A stretch of 64,000 nucleotides of DNA from Verticillium longisporum. Taxonomy: Eukaryota; Ascomycota; Sordariomycetes; Glomerellales; Plectosphaerellaceae. A program made the translations under genes and the position numbers. The stretch is taken from the NCBI GenBank assembly GCA_019188255.1, contig JAETXT010000014.1:992001-1056000 (forward strand), given 5' to 3'. This document shows positions 47,991 through 58,614 of this stretch, one piece after another. The notes under the pieces are model-generated. The model worked only from the letters and a program-made list of their open reading frames with translations, was not told the origin of the DNA and did not search any database. Within the stretch, counting starts at the first letter, position 1, and each line of letters opens with the position of its first letter.

Positions 47991-49093
47991 TCTTCAACTT
48001 TGTCCTCGAGACCTGAAATAACGACAACCGAACAGAGCGCGGATATCGACTCGTCCTGAAATGCCTTGAGGCAGAGGCAAGATAACGCAAGAATGTGCTC
48101 GCCAGGGAGAAGTAGCGGGGGAGAATTGGTCAGTCAAGGGTATGCCTCTGATCACCGTCGAGAATCCTGGAGCTCCGTGACGTTATCACCTCTTCCCTTT
48201 TGCCCCACACTGAACTACATCTCTCGGCTTTCTCTTTCCGAGGTTGCTTGCTTCCCGGAAGCGTCATCCACATCTTACGCACCCGGCCCGGTGTCATTTG
48301 CTCGAGCCGGTGGCTGGTGATCGAAACCGTCTCGTTATTCCACCAGAGGTCAGCATTACCAACCCTGGTACTTTTGGAGTCAACCAGGCTGCCTGCTCGC
48401 GATAGCTCTTTCTGCCCTAAGACAAAACAGGAAATAAATTGGACAGAGGGGGCGAGATCAGCTGGGTGATTCCCCGCATCCCCGCTGTCAAGCTGTTCCC
48501 TGCAGCTCTAACGCAGTTGGGGAAGAAGATAGGCATGCCGCGCCGCACAAGCTTTGTTGTGGCTTCTTATCGCCTTGGCTGGGCCATCTTGATTGCCAGC
48601 CTGACCGGGTCAGTGTCTACTGGGCTGGAGTTGGGGTTGACAAGGAGCGAATAAGCGTTGCAGGTTTGCGATGTCGTCCCCTGAACTCTCAGTACGGGCA
48701 CCTGGTTTCTCGTACGTAACAGGCAGTAAAGACGAACACGAACCAGTGGACCAGTATTCGGCTCCCCATGGGGAAGTTGAAACGAGCATCTCGGCAGTGT
48801 ATCGAGGTCACGACGACGTGATCAAAGTCGCGACAATGTCTGGTACACAAACAGCAACATCTGACTGTCGAAGCAGCAACTGGCAACGGGCAATCGGTAT
48901 TAGTCCCTACAGCTAATGGCATCGGTGGAATACGCAAAGTAAGGGGGTCGGCTTCATGTTTGCGAGCACCGCCTGGCCATATAATTTCAAGAAATGTGAT
49001 TTGAAGTAAGGGCTACAATTATCAAGACACGGACAAGCCACCGACACAGCAGTGTGTTCCCCAGGAAAGTAACACAATCGACACCAGCCGCGT
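47991..49093. other. Spacer, ALDH promoter and permease 3' region
   Basis: 1.1 kb between two minus-strand genes. Frames are short and unremarkable; I see no gene. Confidence 0.5.
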
Positions 49094-50862
49094 CTAAGAC
49101 TGCCGCCTCTCTCGGAAAGACTCGGTGGTATCCTTGACATCACCGGTGCCCTCGGCTCTGGGGTGGTCTGCGGCTGCCTGTGATAGCTCAGTGCGGCGCG
49201 CTTCAATGATGACTTCTTCGGCCTCGCTTGCGCGCAGGTAGGTCAAGCGGCCCTTGGTGACCCAGAAACCAAGAGACACTACCATCATAATACCAAACAC
49301 CGCGATGGCGTAGTTCATATCGGAGACGGTCGGATTTGGGGTACCGGGAAAGAAGAAGAAGACACTCGTGATAGCACAGTAGAAGACCGAGATCCAATTG
49401 ATCAAGGTCCCAAAACGACCAAGCTTGAACTCGGCAGGTGGGAGCTTATCACGACCGACCATGAGCAATACCAGCACGGGCATGCCGTAGGATACCGTCA
49501 ATGCGATGACGCTGACGCCGAGGATGGCCTCAAGGACCGTGTCGGCGAAGGTATATAACACGCCGATGAGGCCAATGATACCGCCTTGCAGCCAGAGAGC
49601 ACGCACAGGTCCGCGCCAAGTCTCGTTGACCTTGCTGAAGTAGGGACTCCATGGGATGCCGCCGTCACGAGCGAAACTCCACGTCAGACGCGAGGCCGTT
49701 GTGACGATGCTGACAGCCTGGCCCATGCCGTTGAATATGAAGAAAGATAGGAGCACGGTGGCAACAGTGAGGCCGGTGGTACCCTTGAGCAGGTCCATAA
49801 AGGGGAGACCTGTCGAGGGGTCGATGACGGCATCGAGGTCCTGGATGCAGAAGAGACACACAACCATGAAGATGAAGCCGGAGACGGCACCCATGGTGAC
49901 GGAGAGCCACATGACGCGGGGAATGTTCTTGCGCGGCGCAGGAATTTCCTCGACGAGGTGGATGGCGGCGTCAAAGGCCGTCAGGCCGTAAGCCGCCTGA
50001 ACGAGGCCCAGGAACCACGTCACACCATCATTCCAACCCGTCTGGTTGAGCCAGCGGCCAAAGACGAAAGACGCGGGCTGGAACGAGTTGCCGTCCTTGA
50101 CGCCGACGGAAATGAGGAGCGCCAGCGAGAAGACGAAGAAGAGCGTGACAAAACATATGCCAACAAAGTTGTTAAACATGGGCAGGATGGCGTCCCTGCG
50201 GCAGGCGACGACGTTGAATAGAGTGACGAAAGCCGTCACGGCGAGGTAGAGTAGGAAGCGTACCCAACCATGGGCGCCGTCCCAGTCCGGATCGTACAGA
50301 ACCTTCATGCTCAGCATGAAGTCGGTCATGAATGCGACCTGGGAGGCGGAGAGCGTCCACCAGCCGAACTTGTTGATCCAGGCGCAGAGGTAGGACGTGA
50401 AGCGGCCCTTGCCGCCGGGCCACAGGCGCCAGATCCAGTAGGCCTGGCCCATGGCGGTGGGCATGGCGCTGCACATCTCGGCGAGGGAGACAGCAACGCA
50501 GATGTTGCAGACGAAGACGAGAACGAGGCCCCAGAGGATGGCAACGGGCCCGCCAGCCGTCAGCCCGCTGCTGAGGCCCTGGGCGAAGGTGGACCTGAGC
50601 CATCATTAGCTGCTGTCGCATTTGTCGCGGTCAAGCGACGAGGAGGCGAAGAAGAAGAAGAAGGGGGGATATTGACTCACCAGGTTCCTAGCACGGAGAA
50701 GGCGAGAAAGAACATGCTCCAGAGGCTGAACTTGCGCGTCAAGGTCTCGGCATGGCCCAGCTCGGCGAGGTCGAGAGCATCTTGTACAGCCTGGTCAGCG
50801 GTGGGCAGACGCTTGAGATGGGCCTGCGATTCTGCGTCGCCTTCGACCGGGGGAGGCGACAT
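49094..50862 (-). CDS. Choline/GABA-type amino acid permease (APC superfamily)
   Basis: Plasma-membrane (possibly vacuolar) transporter of the amino acid/choline family that includes Hnm1 and Uga4; the substrate is likely an amine or amino acid. Exons are 50862-50681 and 50594-49094, 560 residues. The N-terminus is soluble, then about twelve hydrophobic segments follow. Family patterns include FSLWSMFFLAFSVLGTW, AEMCSAMPTAMGQAYWIWRL, AFDAAIHLVEEIPAPRKNIP and SRLTWSFARDGGIPWS. The C-terminal tail is charged. The gene is divergent from the copper amine oxidase with a 1.7-kb shared promoter region, which fits uptake of an amine substrate. No frame break. Confidence 0.9.
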
Positions 50863-51901
50863 GGTTGCGGAGCTCAGATGTGGAAGAGACGAAGAGAATT
50901 GGCTATGATTCTTCTCGCAGGGGAAAATGGGGATGAAATGTTCGGACCTCGAAGAAAGTGCAGTGTCGGTCTCCTGTCACTCGAAGGCGGGACAGCAAGC
51001 CCCTAAATGCGATCTCATCACTGGCGATAGGGAAAGGGTGCCAGAGGTTGCTTTGCTGCTCGTCGACAGCTCAATCTCGGGCTGGACGACCTTGAGCTTC
51101 GATCCTTTGTGACACACACACGCACGCGCGCGCCCACACACACACGAACAACAGCCTACCTACCCCGGGTTCGGCACCCCTACCCAGGCTGTCGTCACTG
51201 ATAAGAGTGGGTGTGACCCGGTTTGTCTGCCCTAGGCTATTTCGAGTAGGGGTTTAGGCCCCATCTCCAACTTTTGGGTCCTAGGCGTCCTTGAGACCAG
51301 ACTACCAGGACCCCACCCCCGAACGTTCGGGATGCTCATGCTGATTGCTGATACAGGAAGCTCTGGGGCTGGGAGGTGTGCCTACCTTGGCACTGGCTGT
51401 CTGTCATTCGTAAGGGGAGGCGATGGCTGCCAGAGGACCTAGGGTTTCGTTGCCATTGGTTCACTCGAGCCTTCAATGGCCACATATGTCACCGAGCAGC
51501 CAAATGGCTGTTCCAGGCTTCTGCTCTGGACCGAGACGGGGCTTCCAGCACGCATCTATCTGCCCAGTCGATCGTGGTCCACCCGGCCAGGGGTGCTGGG
51601 TGAGGCATTCTGTTCTGTTCGTCGATAAGGCAGGGAAGGATCCGGCTATCGCGGCCAGGCCGTCGTCTTCAAGGGGTTCATACTCGTTCGTTCTCATGAC
51701 TCAAGTCTGGAAAGACGGCCACACGAAGCTCCTCCAAAACGAAACGTGGATAGATATTCCTCCTTCACACTGACCGGCCCGGGAGCTTGTTCAATCTGCG
51801 ACACGACGGAGCCGTTGCCAATCTCTGAGAACGGCCAATGGCATCGGACTGCAGGTATGCCATGCACGGTCTCGTGGGTCAGCTGGCAGGTCACCTCAGC
51901 A

Positions 51902-51912
51902 CCCGGTCCGGG
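51902..51912. promoter_or_regulatory. Candidate zinc-cluster palindrome CCCGG-T-CCGGG
   Basis: Perfect 5-1-5 inverted repeat containing CGG-N1-CCG. Zn2Cys6 proteins often bind CGG triplets in inverted or everted orientation. It may be fortuitous in GC-rich DNA. Confidence 0.3.
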
Positions 51913-52330
51913 GCTGAGAATGTGCAGCCCGTGGCATCCGCCCGCCGTGGCCGCCATACCTGTTCGGGCAAGAATTTGGACACGACCGCCTTGGTGCAGC
52001 ACTCTGCTCTTCGTCTCCTTGTGCCCCCCAAAGTGAACCCCCCTCCCCTGCCCCTCCATCATACGCTCCGGGGAGACAAGTTCGTTTCCCATGACCAGCT
52101 CCGCCCGATCGCTCGCCGCTGGCCACGCCGCCTCACCACAACCGATTGGCCCGGGCCCGTTGCGTCTCAGTCACGGATTGCGTTAGGTATGGGCATCACC
52201 ATGCTCGGTCTATGGGAGGCCGGGGCCCTCCGCTCATCACACCATGCTCCTCTCGTAAAGAGGCAACAGAGGGGAGGGGAGGGGAGGGGAGGAGAGGAGG
52301 GGCGGAAACACCACCACCCGGGGCTCAGTC

Positions 52331-52337
52331 TATAAGA
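52331..52337 (+). promoter_or_regulatory. Candidate TATA box (TATAAGA)
   Basis: TATAAGA in an otherwise GC-rich promoter, 40 nt downstream of a four-times-GGGG tract and upstream of the copper amine oxidase. No transcription start data are available to confirm it. Confidence 0.4.
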
Positions 52338-52579
52338 GCCTCTCCCCGAAGAAACAGCTTCGTCTTGAATCGGGTTCCAGAGGCCAGAGCCGACCAACAT
52401 CTCATCTTTGACCGACTGGATTCTGCGCCCTTCTGGGTCATCGTCACATTACTTGCTCCAACTCCCTGCCTTGTCTCTGACACTTACACCTCGTCGTCTC
52501 CCCCCGCTCTCCCAACATACGGTACGGTACCATCCCGTTTTGAACAACCACCTTATGGCAGGTTTCTGCAAACACGAAA

Positions 52580-54693
52580 TTGAACATGATTGTCGACACA
52601 TCTTCAATTGCAGGTTACACAATCTTTCGGGAAGAGGCCAGCGACGCCGCCCCCGACTTGTCCAAGGCCCGCTCAGTCCATCCCTTAGACCAGCTATCGA
52701 TTGAAGAGATACGTGCCGCCGCTCACCTCATCCGCCAACATGCCGACCCCAAGGTCGTCAAGTTCAACTGCCTGACGCTCCACGAGCCCAGAAAGCTCGA
52801 GTATGCTGCCTTCCGTGCCGGCCGTGGGCCCCGCCCTGACCGTCGTGCCTTCGCCATCGTCCTCGAGAAGGGCACTTCGGACGTCGCCGAGGTTGTCGTG
52901 AACCTGACCAAGCTCAAGGTCGAGAACTGGAAGCCTGTGGCCGACGTTGCACCGACCCTGACCCTCGAGGACCTCGACGTCTGCGAGCGCGTTGCCATTG
53001 CCGACCCCGTGTCATTGAAGCGTGCCGCGAAATCGGCATCACCGACATGGCCAAGGTCTTCATCGATGCCTGGGCCATCGGCTTTGACAACCGCTGGGGC
53101 ATGGAGCGCCGCCTCCAGCAGGGCATCGTCTACTACCGCAACTCGCCCAACGACAACCAGTACGCTCACCCCCTCGACTTTAGCGTCGTCGTGGACACGG
53201 AGCGGGAGGAGGTCCTCGCCGTCGACATTCGTCACGTCGACGGAAAGCGTGTGACCGTGCCCCTGCGCGAGCATAACTACCTGCCCGAGTTTGTCGCCGA
53301 CACGTTTGTTCATGACAAGCTCAAGCCCATTGACATCACCCAGCCCCAGGGCGTCTCGTTCAGCATGAACGGCAGCGAGCTCTCCTGGGCTGGCTACAAG
53401 ATGCACATTGGCTTCAACTATCGCGAGGGCATCGTCATCTCCGACGTCAGCATGTATGACCATGTCGAGCAGCGTGACAGGGCCCTCTTCAACCGCATCA
53501 GCGTTGTGGAGATGGTCGTCCCGTACGGCAATCCCAACCCCCCTCATCAGCGGAAGCACGCCTTTGATGTCGGCGAGTACGGCACTGGTCTCATGACGAA
53601 CTCGCTGAAGCTGGGATGCGATTGCAAGGGTGTCATCCACTACGTCGACGCCATCATGATGACCAGCTCGGGAGAGCCAGCCGTCGTCAAGAACGCCATC
53701 TGTATCCACGAGGAGGATAACGGCCTGTTATACAAGCATACCGACTATCGCGACGGCACCGTCACCTCGGCTCGTGATCGCAAACTCATCGTCTCGCAAA
53801 TCATCACGGCCGCCAACTACGAGTATGCCTTTTACCACACCTTTACTCTTGATGGCACCTACAAGCTCGAGATCAAGTTGACTGGCATGCTCAACACGTA
53901 TCTGCTGCACCCTTCGGAGACAGCCGCCCCCTTTGGCACCGAGGTGGCACCTGGCCTCGATGCCCACAACCATCAGCACATCTTCTCGCTGCGCGTCGAC
54001 CCTGAGATTGACGGCCCTCGCAACACCGTCGTGCAGAGTGATGCTGTTCCCGCTGACGACCCTGTCGGCAGCCCCGGCAACCTTTATGGTAACGGGTTTT
54101 ACTGCAAGAAGACGCCCCCCCTGACGCCCAAGCAGGGTGCCGTCTCGTACTGTCACGAGACGAGCCGCTCCTGGGACATTACGAACCCGAACCGCCTCAA
54201 CCCCTCGAGCAAGAAGCCGGTCGCTTATAAGATTCTCAACAACAATTGCCCTGCTCTTCTCTCGAAGCCGGGCAGCAATGTTTGGAAGCGCGCCGCCTTT
54301 GCCCGTGAGTCGCTCTGGGTCGTCCCTTACCGCGACCACGAGCTCTTCCCGGCCGGCGACTACGTGTGCCAGTCCACGGGCGAGCTGGGACATGCCCACA
54401 ACCAGGCTGTTCTCGACTGGGTCGAACGTGATGAGCCGATTGATAATACGGACATTGTCTGCTACATCCAGTTTGGGCTGACCCATTTCCCGAGAACCGA
54501 GGACTTCCCCGTCATGCCGGCAGAGCCTGTCAGCGTCATGCTGAGGGCGAGCAACTTCTTCGAGAAGAACCCCGCGCTCTGGGTCCCGCCGACGGCCATT
54601 CTGGGAGATTCCGTCTCGAGGGATGCGTTCGCAAAGGGGGACGCCAAGGGGACCTGCTGCTCTGGATCGCTGAATGTGTCTTCGAAGCTCTGA
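52580..54693 (+). CDS. Copper amine oxidase (TPQ), PTS1 (SKL) terminus
   Basis: Copper/topaquinone amine oxidase: primary amine + O2 + H2O to aldehyde + NH3 + H2O2. No intron is seen. One C is missing in 53005-53008, joining VAIADP to RVIEACREIGITDMAKVF; the corrected length is 704 residues. The TPQ precursor tyrosine lies in ANYEYAF. Copper ligands are the HxH in NHQHIFSL and the His of LTHFPRTEDFP. VEMVVPYGNP and DVGEYGTG are family blocks. The protein ends NVSSKL, a canonical PTS1, so it is probably peroxisomal. The start at MNMIVDTSS was chosen as the first ATG of the frame; an upstream out-of-frame ATG at 52555 overlaps it. Neighbours are the divergent permease and the SKL-ending aldehyde dehydrogenase. 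Confidence 0.95.
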
Positions 54694-55318
54694 GGGGTCA
54701 TTTCTTTGTGGTGGCTCGGTAGTAGTGTGATAGTCTATAGGACGTATTCAACATGTTTTGACGTCAAAGATGTGCCAGTATTTTTGGTGGGCCGTCGAGA
54801 CCTCGCCTCCAGGGGTGCCGCAACCAATTCGGACGTGCTCCAGTGCTCGTAAGCCTACCGTAGGAATGCATGGAACGTGTATTTTCAAAGTGCAACCCAT
54901 GTAGCGATGACTCCTTATCGTCCTCGTTTGAGGCGCTGATTTCCTTGGCCTTGTCGACCATCAACGCTGTTTGATAGAAACCTTGTTAGACTTCAGCCTC
55001 TTCTGCTATGCCTTTGCTGATGCTCATGTCTGTAGGCTGACATGCTGCATGTTGGTGGACTTGACGTCCCGGAGAAAGTCATAGCACAGGACTTCGCCAA
55101 CACGTTGCTTTGATCAAGCAGGCAAAGTCACGCTTCGAGTTTGGATGGCACGTCCGCCATCGGCTTTTCCAAGGGCACATTCGCCTGTCTATGGCACTTT
55201 GGGCACGTCTACTGATGCAGGGTGTTTTGCACGAGCACATGCCAAGGTCACCACGGGAGTTGTCCACGTCAACCGTCGAAGCAGTTGTGCTGCTGGATCA
55301 CCGTCATGTAGTTGTGAC

Positions 55319-55351
<33 letters not shown>

Positions 55352-55960
55352 GAGAGCAGACAGGCCTGTTTGCCATGTAGCGATCGGTCTAGTTTGAATT
55401 GTATGGGCATAGACGCGCAGTAGTGCTCGTGTTTCAAGGCACAAAGTCTCCCAGGGGCGTGGGCCATGTCTGTGATGCCTCCAGGTTCAGGCACGATGCA
55501 CGACGCGTAGCGGGACCGAGAAGGGCATATCCGGTCTCTCGATGGTGTGCTATGACCCAGACGAGTATTTTTTAGAGCTCATGGAATAAACAGCGTGGTT
55601 GGTTATCGGCTGTTAAAAGGTATCCAACCTTGCCTTTGTGACGGGAGAAAGGCGCTATGCCCTGTTGTGTTCATGGCAACGGACGCGCTCATCAACCTCG
55701 TTCCAGGCAAAGATTACGATATATTCTAGACCAAGTCAGGAGGATACGAGCATAGTATCCGACTACGGTTCTAGTAAACCTTAGTCCTCGAAGACTACCG
55801 CACTGGTAAACACGTTCTTCGTCCAGCCAACCACGCACGACCACACTACTGGCACAGTAGTGGCACCGAATTTTAGGCTCGGGCAGTCAGATGGGTGCTT
55901 TCATGCCCGATGACCGGACACCCACTCCTCCACGGCGTAGTCAGAAGCGCTATCTATACC
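54694..55960. other. Intergenic region with poly-T/poly-A junction
   Basis: 1.3 kb without a recognisable gene. A T19 run meets an A13 run at 55320-55351. Short frames here lack codon bias. It could be degraded sequence, but I see no repeat element ends. Confidence 0.5.
55320..55351. repeat. T19-A13 back-to-back homopolymers
   Basis: Nineteen T (55320-55338) followed directly by thirteen A (55339-55351), a loopless inverted repeat. It may be an assembly join or slippage-prone tract. Confidence 0.7.
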
Positions 55961-56361
55961 CTACGACGTCAGGCGGAGATGGGTACACATGCATTCCTCG
56001 ACGAGCAGTATAGAGTCGAGCAAACAGCCCGACTCTAGGCCGCCCACTAGATCATTCTGAATTTCAAGGCATCTACCTAGACTCTGCTGGAACCCGGCGA
56101 ATCTGGCAACATCTGCAGGGAATGGCTGTTCTTCCTGAACGGCGTATAGGTGGATGGCCGCCAATATCTCTCCGACCTCTTCACAGGTGCCGACCTGGCG
56201 GAGAAAGGGAAGTTCACTCCAACCATCCGTTGGCAGAAGTACGGTGGTAGTCTGAGGCATGATGGTGTGGGCGCTGAAGAGCACGTCGTGCCGTCAAAAA
56301 TTCTTCTCACCTGTAGGATCGCGGCTGGGAGGCTATTGGAGTTGATCTCATTCAAAGACAT
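55961..56361 (-). CDS. Possible small two-exon gene, unknown
   Basis: I do not recognise it. Exon 56361-56311 (start MSLNEINSN) and exon 56251-55961 are joined by a 59-nt GT-AG stretch (GTGAGAAG donor, GCCTCAG acceptor) in phase 0, giving 113 residues. The product would be acidic and rich in Leu/Glu with five cysteines (TVLLPTDGWSELPFLRQVG, VARFAGFQQSLGRCLEIQND). No TM, signal or known motif is seen, and the intron lacks a clear CTNAC branch. It could be a gene remnant or chance. Confidence 0.28.
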
Positions 56362-56887
56362 CTGACAAGACGTTCAATGGCAAAAGGCCCACCGATAGAG
56401 CAAAGCTGCAATGGTCGTCCAGAATCCAGGGTTCCAGCTAGGATCCTCGAGGTCCATTGGCACATACTACCCCTGAGAACCGCTGAGGGGCTCATAATCC
56501 CCGCACAGCAACCGTAGCAGCTGTTGATTCGAACAAGAAGAGGGATGCATAGATTGGCATAACGACTTGCACCTTCCCATGGGGTGATCAAGAGTATGCT
56601 TTTGCAGGCCACAGCACAGACATGTACGCCCATCCGGACTCTCATACATTGCGCGACTACAGCGCATCACCATGGAGAGCCTAAGCGGCCTCTCATCAGT
56701 TCCTGCACCTTACGCCTTTGCGACATGTAAGCGGCTCGTCATCATCTTTATTCGTTCTACTCCCCGGCAGCCACAAGCAGCGGGACGAGTCCTCATCAAA
56801 TGCAAGTCTCGACGTCTAGCACGCCCCTCACGTGGCGTGGGCCACACTTCATAGCCTCGCCGCGCCTTTTCCGCTTCCACCCCCCCT
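56362..56887. other. Spacer
   Basis: 526 nt downstream of delta-COP on its strand. I see nothing convincing. Confidence 0.4.
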
Positions 56888-58614
56888 TTACTCGATGACA
56901 AAGTTGTCTGCAACCGACTTGATCTCCTTGGAGAACGTCACGTCTTCGTTTTCGTCCAGCAACGAAACAGTCGTTACCTGTACAGCATTAGATCTGGCTT
57001 CTAGAAAATCGGAAAGAGGAACAGGGTCGTCACTTACGTCCACATCTACATAGGGCGTTGTCTTGGAGAATCGGACCGTCATGGGGAAGAAGTCGTTCTC
57101 GTCGTTCGTCTCGGCCTCAAACTCAAAGGAGCCGCTGGGGTTCTCGCCCGTCACGCTGCCAATGTTCCATTCAACCGTATCGCCAGAGACGTCGTATGCG
57201 GCATCGAAGCTTGACACGACGGGCTCGCTCGCCTGGTAAGGGATAACGACGCTGACGTCGGTGAGAGGGTCGCCGCCCGTCAGCTCGTACTCGACGGTAA
57301 GATTGTACTTGCCGCCGTCGTTGTTGATCCAGACGGTAAATGTGATGGGGCAGGCGCTGGGGTCGTCGGCCTTGGGCGTGGCACGCCACCTCAGGACGCC
57401 GACGGCGTTGTTGACGGGGAAGCCGCGCGCGGCGTTGCTCATCTGGATGACCTTGGAGTCGTTGAAGAGGTTGCGGTTGACGTTGGGGTGCGTCCTGAAC
57501 TGGGCGCCCTGGGTCGGTGTGGCTTGGAGGTTGAGCTTGACCTTGGTCAGGCTGGGATCTGAGATGCGGAGGGTGAGATCACCGCTGATGGAGAGGGAGT
57601 TGAGGGCGCCCTCGCGGGACAGCTTCGCGCTGATGGCTTCCGTGACGGTGACGTGGATGGCGTCCCGGTCCATGGTTGTGGACGCGCGCTCCGCCGCGGG
57701 CTCGGCGGCGGCGTGTTGCACGACGGGCACGATCAGGGGGCTGTCCTCGACCTCGGCACCCATCTCGCCACGCACGCGCTCGAACATGTCGGTCGTCTTG
57801 GACTTCTTGCCCAGCTGCATGCCCTTGCCCTTGGGGGCGTTCGCCTTGTTGAACGTCTTGTTCTTCTCGGCCTCGTACGAGTCGTACGTGTCGGTCGTCG
57901 TCGGGCGAGCAGGTGGGGTGTAGGTCGGGTACACAGGGGTCCTGGGCATGCCACCGCCAGCGCGGCCCGTCCTCGCGGTCTCCTTGCGCTGCATCTCGAG
58001 CTGCTTCGCCTTGCGCTTGCGTTCCTCGGTGGCCTCGAGCTCTTTGTTCTTGGTATTCTTGTTAGCATTATGGCAGTCAGACCCAGACCAGCCAACTGAA
58101 CGCACCCTCGCGATGATCTCCTGGATCCGCTCCTCGTGACTCTCCATCTCCAGGAAGGTCTTAATCTGGCTGATGGTGAGGTTCTCCCTGTAGCCCAGCG
58201 TCACGAGCTCATCAAAGGCACTGAGCAGCTCGTAGGCGTTCTTCAGAATCTCGCGCTCGTCGAGGGTTCGGCATGTGCTGGTGACAACCTGGGCGAAGAG
58301 GTGCAGAGAGTCAATGTCCTGCAGAATGTTGGACTGGCGGTTGGTGATGAGGACCATGTAGAGCTCGTCCAGCGGCTGGTACACGAATCGAACATTGTCC
58401 TGCTCGACGGTGGTGTGCTGGGTTCCGGAGTCGGCGAGCTTGGGAAAGGAGGCGAGAAGTCCCTCGATGCGCGATCGTGGCATCTCCCTGAACTGGCGGG
58501 AGAGGACAGCTTTCCCGCCGCGGGTACAGATGGAGGCTGCGAGGACGACCTGGATGCAGTCAGCACTTTGGAGGGGAGCACAAGCGGCGACTGGCTCGAA
58601 CAGCAACCTACCAT
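56888..58614 (-). CDS. RET2: Coatomer delta subunit (delta-COP)
   Basis: Subunit of the COPI coat F-subcomplex for Golgi-to-ER retrograde traffic. Exons are 58614-58612 (only the ATG), 58549-58106, 58048-57038 and 56977-56888, 515 residues. The N-terminal longin-like part begins MVVLAASICTRGGKAVLSRQ. A Lys/Glu-rich helical linker (NKELEATEERKRKAKQLEMQ) follows, then a Thr/Pro-rich region and the C-terminal mu-homology domain (VGVLRWRATPKADDPSACPI) ending KSVADNFVIE. The first intron has a CTGAC branch point. Introns 2 (57 nt) and 3 (60 nt) are multiples of three and contain no stop, so I set their borders from family continuity (IIAR|NKELEA and YVDVD|VTTVSL). It is divergent from the acidic-protein gene. 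Confidence 0.93.

Larger units (their letters stand above)
50863..52579. promoter_or_regulatory. Divergent promoter region, permease / copper amine oxidase
   Basis: 1.7 kb between divergent starts, with no credible gene. It contains a CA/CG alternating tract (about 51112-51146), a perfect CCCGG-T-CCGGG palindrome (51902-51912, a CGG-N-CCG zinc-cluster-like site), four GGGG runs separated by single A (52271-52289) and a TATAAGA (52331-52337) about 245 nt before the amine oxidase ATG. The palindrome could serve the neighbouring zinc-cluster factor; this is untested inference. Confidence 0.5.

Noticed and set aside
15237..54693. Agmatinase as part of the same amine gene cluster
   Set aside because: It is 29 kb from the zinc-cluster/ALDH/permease/oxidase block with many housekeeping genes between, and has a different predicted compartment.
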